Shown here: piece after piece, positions 58,354 through 64,000 of the stretch
Numbering within the stretch: the stretch's first letter is position 1
Layout of the letters: each line of letters begins with the position of its first letter
Origin: Henningerozyma blattae CBS 6284
Lineage: Eukaryota > Ascomycota > Saccharomycetes > Saccharomycetales > Saccharomycetaceae
Direction of reading: 5' to 3'
DNA length: 64,000 nucleotides
NCBI RefSeq assembly: GCF_000315915.1
Contig: NC_020186.1
Coordinates: 930,001-994,000 of the forward strand
The notes under the pieces: generated by a model
What the model was told of the DNA's origin: nothing
Database searches by the model: none
The model's input: the letters and a program-made list of their open reading frames with translations, nothing else
Position numbers and translations under genes: made by a program

Positions 58354-60327
58354 TATTATTTACAGTATTTTTATCTTGTCACAATTGATAAGGTATAAAT
58401 GGTTGCTCCTCGTCTACCTTCTTGGGCAAAGCAAGTGACGTTGTAAAGTGTATAGTATGAAGGTTGAATATAAGATAGACTCGAGAATAAATAAAAAATG
58501 TACCTTAATTCCTGAGAGAGTTTAACTTCTAAGAAATGTTAATAATCAATTAAAGGAATTATAGTCTAAGAGCTAGACAAATATAAATATCGAGTATTTT
58601 TATTTTTATTTTTGTTGTTTGATAGTTATAACCGGATTGTAAATATAACCTAAAGGGGACTAGCTTGAATAGAAATGGTTAATAAAATATGAAAAAAATA
58701 ATGGGCAAATAGCTAGCAAATAGGGGATTCACAAGGCAAAGAAGGCCACTATAACTTCACAAATATTCAAAATTGTGGCAAGAATATCCAAAGATTTGAT
58801 AGTTGTTGTTGTATTTCAAGCAATTCCAGCAAGAAGGCTTGTTCTATTAGCATTAATTCGATGGTTTGAAATATAACGAATGTCGATATATATTATAGAC
58901 TGGGAAATCTTTCATTCTAGAAAGATTATCAAACCCGAAAAGGAAGCATCACGGAGTCGAACGCGGAAACGCGATTTACAGATTATACTAGTCAAGAAGT
59001 TTGTTTATTTATGCAATATTTACTACAAGTATTGATAGTCGTAATTTGCTGTATTTATTTGCCTAGCAAATAGTTCCTGTCGATGATCCTCTTCAGGGGA
59101 TTAGGATTAGTGCTGGTGATAAGTAGAGATCCAAAGTGAGATCTGGGGACTGTTCATTCGAAATCTAACGATTGCAATCGGATGGATCGTGAGCCTTATC
59201 AAAGTATATAACAATCTGCCTTTGTTTAGAGTTTATATAGTATGTTAAAATGTAAATAAGAGGATATGGATATCATTCCAAGGCTCTTGAATGTGATCAA
59301 ATTAATATTTAATGATGTGAATGCTAAAAGACTTGTATTGTAACAAATTTTCTGGAGTGAAGCTACATGGCACTATCTAACTCTTTTAAGGATATGAGGT
59401 GTGTTTCTTTTTACAAGACACAATAATACTCCTAATTTACATTATTTATTTATGTAGGAAAATTTGATTAAGACAGATAAGAACCCGCAGAAACATTTTG
59501 CGATATATTTTGCCATGTTATGGTTGACAGTCTTTTTCTCATCTTGACTTGTGTTGTTAAGCAAAAATATCGAAATTAAGCTTGAATGGCTTTAAACTTT
59601 CCATAAGGTAAATGTTTTGGTATTGTAGAAAAAGAAAAGCCTGCTCAGTTGAAACTTCTCTCTCTCTAAACCATCTTGGTATTCAAACTAACTAAGAAGC
59701 AATGTTAATTAATACAATTGTGATCAGGGCATTTTTTTATTTAGTTTAGTCTATATATGTCTTTAATTAATGGCATCATTTAATTACCATTTTTTATTTC
59801 TTCAAAACTTTAGATGTATAATTCTTCATTTCCGATTAAATGTCTAGCAGATAACTGTACGAATGTTTGTCGTCTACAGTCTTCATGACAGGTGTTTAAT
59901 TTTATGTTCTTATTCGACATTTTTTTGTTGCTTATCATTCTGAAGATTCCAAGTTTAGATTAGTATGTTTTAATCCACAGTTTTGTAAACGGTATCTTAT
60001 GTTTGCCTTTTTTGTCTATTCTACATTTATCCTGAAGCGTTTTTGTGATATAAATAATAAGTTTGTAATTCAAACAGATGGGTAATACTATTTTCTTATG
60101 AAATTGTCTTTAAATTGGCTTATAGTTTATTTGATGGCGTATGTAGCCTGTAGGAAACCATTTCGTTTCTCGATAGTGGTGTCAGACTTGTATAGGGCTA
60201 GGGATTTACCCAGGAGTCAATAGCTTGCCATTTTAAAGGATGAGGAGAGTACATTTTCTGCATCGATTGTTGTCAAATTCAAGTCTTTTGTTGTCCAGGT
60301 GATAGTTAAATACATGGAGTTAAATAA

Positions 60328-60516
60328 TCAGCCACCTTTGACTTTTGTTCCACTGAACTTAGATTGCTTAGAGATACCAGTAATTAATTGATCAATCTTT
60401 TTCTGGTGTGCTACATCGCTATCGACTGAAGTTGCTGCGGTAGTAGTTGATGCTAGAGTGATATTGGCAATGGCTGTGAGTGTTAAAGGAGCGGCTCCAC
60501 TGAGATCTTTATATAA
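60328..60516 (-). pseudogene. Possible decayed coding fragment
   Basis: Open frame of 62 codons without a start, in a GC-richer patch. Its translation is Ser/Thr/Ala-rich then basic (NITLASTTTAATSVDSD, then KIDQLITGISKQSKFSG) and looks more protein-like than the surrounding sequence. Stops flank it on both sides and I do not recognise a family. The plus strand of the same patch is also partly open, so it may be chance. Confidence 0.2.
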
Positions 60517-62078
60517 CTAATACTGGTTTTACGTATATATATTGTCGCAAAATGGAGTACATTATGTAGCTGCTACAGGATACACTAAGTATGAGAAACA
60601 TACAACTCTTGTGAGGTTAATTATGTGAAAACGTTTTCACTTATAGACGACGAAGAATTGACTTCTCTTGTCCAAAAAATAATGCATAAATCGCCAACAT
60701 TTTATTTGACGCCTAATCTTTGTATGTTATATATTTTCTATAATTTTTATTCCTACTCAAAAGGGTTGGAGGTTTCTATATTATTAAATACTTACTGAAA
60801 AAGAATTATTCTTTAAATTATGACTGGTAATAATACCATTACAAAGGATTCAAATGTAGTACAAATACAACTTATACTTTTGATAAGGCGTTATACTCTC
60901 TATTATTTTGAAACAGTGTATCTACTGCTTTATGTATAAAGTCCATAAATATTCCTAATATTTTTTTTATTTTAAAAATATTTTTATGTCTGGGGTATAA
61001 AATCTAAAATTCAATTAAAATAAAATCAATTTATCAATTAGTGAATTAATAAAACATATTTTGAAATAAGAAAAAACCTGGTATATACCGAGAAACTTAT
61101 AGGCATATTTTGAGTTTTATTAGTCAACCTAGCATAGAAGCGTTAATTTATATAGCTCAGTTAATGAAGTTTGGAAGGAATATTTTGAGAAAAACCTTTC
61201 AAGTACAAGTAATAGTTATTTATAAGAAATTATTTCAATTCTTTTGAGAACATTTAAACTTTATTTCTTGAATTTATTTAAATGATTATCTCAATAATTA
61301 TTTTTTTTTGTAGCTTTTAACAAGTGTGTCGGATCTTTATGATATTAACTGCTCCTATAATTGTCCTCCTCCAGCCAAATACGTATATAAAACTACAGAA
61401 GTATATAAAAACGAGCTCTATTTATATCCCGAGAAATACAGGTTGTATAAAAATACCACTTAATACGTAATATTTTGCGCTCAACAAAGCGATATTTTAA
61501 AATATCATAAATTACTGTAGCTTTAGATGATAACCTATTACACCATGACTAGAGTTATTTCACAAAAAATCTTCTAAATTCAACAACAAAAAATTTATTT
61601 TCTTTTAGATGCAAACACATTTAGCCACTATGTTACATATTATTAGACTAAGAAGTTACTATAACCAATAATATCACAATTCATATATCATCCTCTGTTC
61701 TCAAGGTTCATACCGAAGCATCAGTCTTTTAATAGTTTTTCCAGTATCTTATAACACTTCATAAATTGGATATATTCACTCCTTGATCTCGTTTTAAATA
61801 TTACATTTTAATAAACAACTTTACTACACAACCTTTGAAACTTATTAAATATTCTTTAAATACATCTCTAGTCTTAAACTTTTGTTGTAGACGAGATCAA
61901 CTTTATACTCATCTACAAGTTGCTAACTAGAAATTGTACACAACATTGAGCAGCTGCTAGTTGCATCCCTGTGAATATCTGTTCGATGCATAATCTTTAT
62001 TAGTTAGCCAGAATTATTCAAACTGTGCACTCCTACCCTTGTAAGTAAGTTTATAAACAGACTAATTAAAGTAAAATG

Positions 62079-62125
62079 GAAAAGCTGGCGTTGACCTTTG
62101 AAAAGTATTTAAAGGCCAGCTTTTC
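62079..62125. repeat. Inverted repeat, 11-bp arms, upstream of tRNA-Leu
   Basis: GAAAAGCTGGC (62,079-62,089) and GCCAGCTTTTC (62,115-62,125) are perfect inverted copies with a 25-nt AT-rich loop. No gene is adjacent other than tRNA-Leu, about 190 bp downstream. Function unknown. Confidence 0.6.
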
Positions 62126-62317
62126 AGACTTAAGACATAAATTTATAGTTCTTTTATACAGTTATTTAGTTTAGGAATAACAACAATTATATTCGTAAGT
62201 TCGAAGGATTAACTGGTGTTAAGTTAATAAGATTGTTAAGTTAAGTTTTGGTAGTTACTATTTAATTAAATGTATCATACTCCTAAGTTGGTTTACAACA
62301 AAAAACAATAAAAGCAT

Positions 62318-62400
62318 GGAGGGTTGGCCGAGTGGTCTAAGGCGGCAGACTTAAGATCTGTTGGACGGTGTCCGCGCGAGTTCGAACCTCGCATCCTTCA
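62318..62400 (+). tRNA. tRNA-Leu (anticodon UAA)
   Basis: 83-nt class II tRNA. The acceptor stem pairs GGAGGGT with ATCCTTC and has discriminator A. The A box is in TGGCCGAGTGGTCTAAGGC. The anticodon TAA is at 62,352-62,354 in CAGACTTAAGATCTG. The variable arm is the long type expected for Leu. The B box is GAGTTCGAACCTC. No intron. It lies about 970 bp upstream of CAR1. Confidence 0.98.
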
Positions 62401-63371
62401 TTATTTTTACAGTGAGAATTATAGTCACGTGATAGTTTCATGTTATAAGAATGTACAACAATTTATGCAGTTTCTTCTTAATCATGTCCAAATCAATAAA
62501 CTGCTTAATTAATTTAAAGAATAGCCTTTTTTTAGAACACTGTAGCTTGAAAAATTTAGGCGCCATGCAATAATTTTGAATAGAGGTAATTACACGACAA
62601 AATATAATGTAGTCGTATTTATGACAAGCTTTTAGATCAAGTTGAGGAGGTCTCATGAACTTAGAGATCTGTTTAATCAAGATACAGCAATTATCAGCTT
62701 TCTTTTTGAAAATATATGGTAACATTTATAACTGGCAGTATTTTTAATGAAATACATACATATATATATTATGCACAGAGAAATTATTAATATCTAAAAT
62801 TACCAAGGTATCTTAAGTTTGCTCGAACTATATATGTACAGATCTTTATAATTGATATTATATGTCCAAACGATTATATAGAGATATTTCTTCATTACCC
62901 TACGACTAAAGAGAAACATCAACATAATACTTCAGCATTTATTCCCAAGTAGTAATTTAAGGATGGAAATCTTATTATTACTTTAACAAATTCCTATCAT
63001 CATTCACAAAAATGAAGAATAAAATTAGGTTGATAAATTTGTTTAGTTCTATATTTACAATATTATGTAATTGACGTCATTGGCCAAGAATTTATTGAAG
63101 CATTCACTATTATACCCCGAAATCTATCCGATGACGAAATTTCCAATCTGCGCTATAAACGCGACACCAAGTTTGGAGCACAAATTCCAAAAAAAAAAAG
63201 TTGGAGAAGCGATGCGATTATCTTATATAAGCTTTATTAACTTTTTAACTTTAAATATTTTATCAGAAAAAAAGTTAGAACTGTAAAACGATTGTAAATC
63301 AATTGTTTGGCATAATATATATATATATATATATAAGAGTTTTAACTTAACATAGAATCACGATATCTAGC
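62401..63371. promoter_or_regulatory. tRNA-Leu to CAR1 spacer with CAR1 promoter
   Basis: A GTCACGTG element lies just after the tRNA (about 62,424-62,431). In the CAR1 promoter there is a perfect CRE, TGACGTCA, at 63,072-63,079. TTATC (GATAA reversed, GATA-factor type) and TATATAAG lie near 63,212-63,228, and (TA)n at 63,317-63,335. A 71-codon frame (63,071-63,286) spans these elements and is probably not a gene. Confidence 0.5.
63072..63079. promoter_or_regulatory. CRE/ATF-type palindrome in the CAR1 promoter
   Basis: TGACGTCA, a perfect ATF/CREB site (Sko1/Aca1 type), about 290 bp upstream of the CAR1 start. Confidence 0.45.
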
Positions 63372-64000
63372 ATGGTAGATTTAAGTCCTGAATTTACTAC
63401 CAATAACGTTGATGACAATATGGAATTTGCACCAAAATATAATTTTTTAAAGATAAGAACTTATCTATGGTATTAGCTCCATTTTCGGGAGGTCAATTGA
63501 AATATGGTGTGGAAAAAGGTCCTGATTTTCTACTAAAGCATGGCCTAGAAAAAGATTTGGTCGAATTAGGTTGGGATGTCACCATAACAGAACCATTAAA
63601 GGGTAAAAATTTAGCTGATTCCAACGATGCTGATAGTGAATTTCCAACTGTTAAAAAACCAACTTTGGTTGGTGAAACTACTCATTTGATTAATCAAACT
63701 ATTACAGACTCCTTGAAGGATGATAAATTCATTTTGACTTTAGGTGGTGATCATTCAATTGCCATGGGCTCCATTTCTGCAGTTTTGGAAAAATATGATG
63801 ACTTATGTCTTTTATGGATTGATGCTCATGCAGATATCAATACTGTTGAATCAACAGAGTCAGGGAACTTGCACGGTTGTCCAGTTTCATTCTTAATGGG
63901 GGTAAATCCACCAGATAAAATCCCAAAGTCATTGAGTTGGATCAAAGGTAATTTAAAACCAAATAGAATCGCATACATCGGTTTAAGAGATGTTGATGAA
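63372..64000 (+). CDS. CAR1: Arginase, 3' truncated by window, apparent -1 frameshift near the start
   Basis: Cytosolic arginase (arginine to ornithine and urea), inducible by arginine. The frame from ATG 63,372 reads MVDLSPEFTT... to KYNFL and stops at TAG 63,474-63,476. From there on, homology continues in another frame (ATG 63,467 onward): MVLAPFSGGQLKYGVEKGP, then LGGDHS and IDAHADIN with the manganese-binding His and Asp residues, and NLHGCPVSFLMG. The break falls in a run of six T (63,443-63,448). One more T would make the frame continuous through the normal N-terminus. Translation from 63,467 alone would begin right at the first beta strand. The window ends inside the gene, at GLRDVDE. 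Confidence 0.85.

Larger units (their letters stand above)
58354..62317. other. Large gene-poor gap, BEM3 to tRNA-Leu
   Basis: About 4 kb with no supported gene. In S. cerevisiae, PEX25/27-type, TOA1 and SLK19 genes lie at these positions; none is recognisable. Contents: BEM3 promoter with ACGCG pairs (58,961-58,973); a GC-richer patch at 60,140-60,520 with a 62-codon frame on the minus strand that looks like decayed coding sequence; AT-rich DNA with repeated TATATAAAA boxes at 61,385-61,415; a palindrome GATATTTTAAAATATC at 61,491-61,506; and an 11-bp inverted repeat at 62,079-62,125. No centromere, LTR or structural RNA gene is convincingly seen. Confidence 0.5.

Noticed and set aside
58940..58975. 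CGTTCGACTCC on the minus strand, a one-mismatch Pol III B box upstream of BEM3
   Set aside because: Flanking bases do not pair into a T-stem and no A box or cloverleaf is present; more likely part of an ACGCG promoter patch.
61325..61480. TGTGTC...CTCA segment flanked by ACAAG/ACAAA with TATATAAAA boxes, considered as a second LTR
   Set aside because: Only about 155 bp, AT-rich like its surroundings, no similarity to the block at 25.5 kb, and such short end matches arise easily by chance.
62424..62600. GTCACGTG after tRNA-Leu as centromere CDEI
   Set aside because: The following DNA is not AT-rich enough and no CDEIII-like sequence is found on either strand.

Overview
The window is nuclear DNA of a budding yeast in the family Saccharomycetaceae. 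The evidence is AT-rich, compact, intronless protein genes with clear Saccharomyces cerevisiae orthologues, tRNA genes with Pol III T-run terminators, PAC and Reb1 promoter motifs, and proteins padded with Asn, Ser and acidic runs. S. cerevisiae gene order and lengths quoted here are from memory. Genes from two S. cerevisiae segments (chromosome XVI, YPL129W to YPL111W, and chromosome XV, YOR212W to YOR196C) are interleaved here on one track. All agree in relative orientation, and many genes of each set are absent (KAP120, SPC29, TFB2, VPS30, HIS3, HOS3, TOA1, SLK19, PEX25/27). That pattern fits a post-whole-genome-duplication species that sorted its duplicates differently from Saccharomyces, for example the Vanderwaltozyma/Tetrapisispora lineage. 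The species itself is not determined.

Layout. 0-20.3 kb: TAF14 (5' truncated), STE4, TBF1, HHO1, MGM1, RPB10, NAN1, NPT1 and PTP2. 20.3-26.9 kb: a 6.6 kb gene-poor gap with a GC-richer, promoter-like block (21.07-21.65 kb), a few unrecognised ORFs, tRNA-Cys(GCA), and just after it a 0.67 kb hairpin-rich block that may be a solo LTR or a structured RNA. 26.9-46.4 kb: RET1, two tandem THI20/21/22-type genes, NOC2, GEP3, DED1, MRP51, MRM1 and IDI1. 46.4-58.4 kb: a gap with an unrecognised 98-codon ORF, then BFR1 (with a long acidic extension), MCA1, LIP5 and BEM3. 58.4-64 kb: a 4 kb gap with traces of decayed coding sequence, tRNA-Leu(UAA), and CAR1, which runs off the window end and shows an apparent one-base frameshift near its start.

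The genes are mostly housekeeping: transcription (TAF14, TBF1, RPB10, RET1), ribosome biogenesis (NAN1, NOC2), translation (DED1), mitochondrial function (MGM1, GEP3, MRP51, MRM1, LIP5), signalling (STE4, PTP2, BEM3) and metabolism (NPT1, THI20-like, IDI1, CAR1). PAC-type promoter elements (core GATGAG) recur beside the polymerase and ribosome-biogenesis genes. No bacterial-type system, CRISPR array, intact transposon, or point centromere was found. The best candidates for new biology are the hairpin cluster beside tRNA-Cys, the promoter-like block at 21 kb, the BFR1 extension, and the divergence of the second THI gene.
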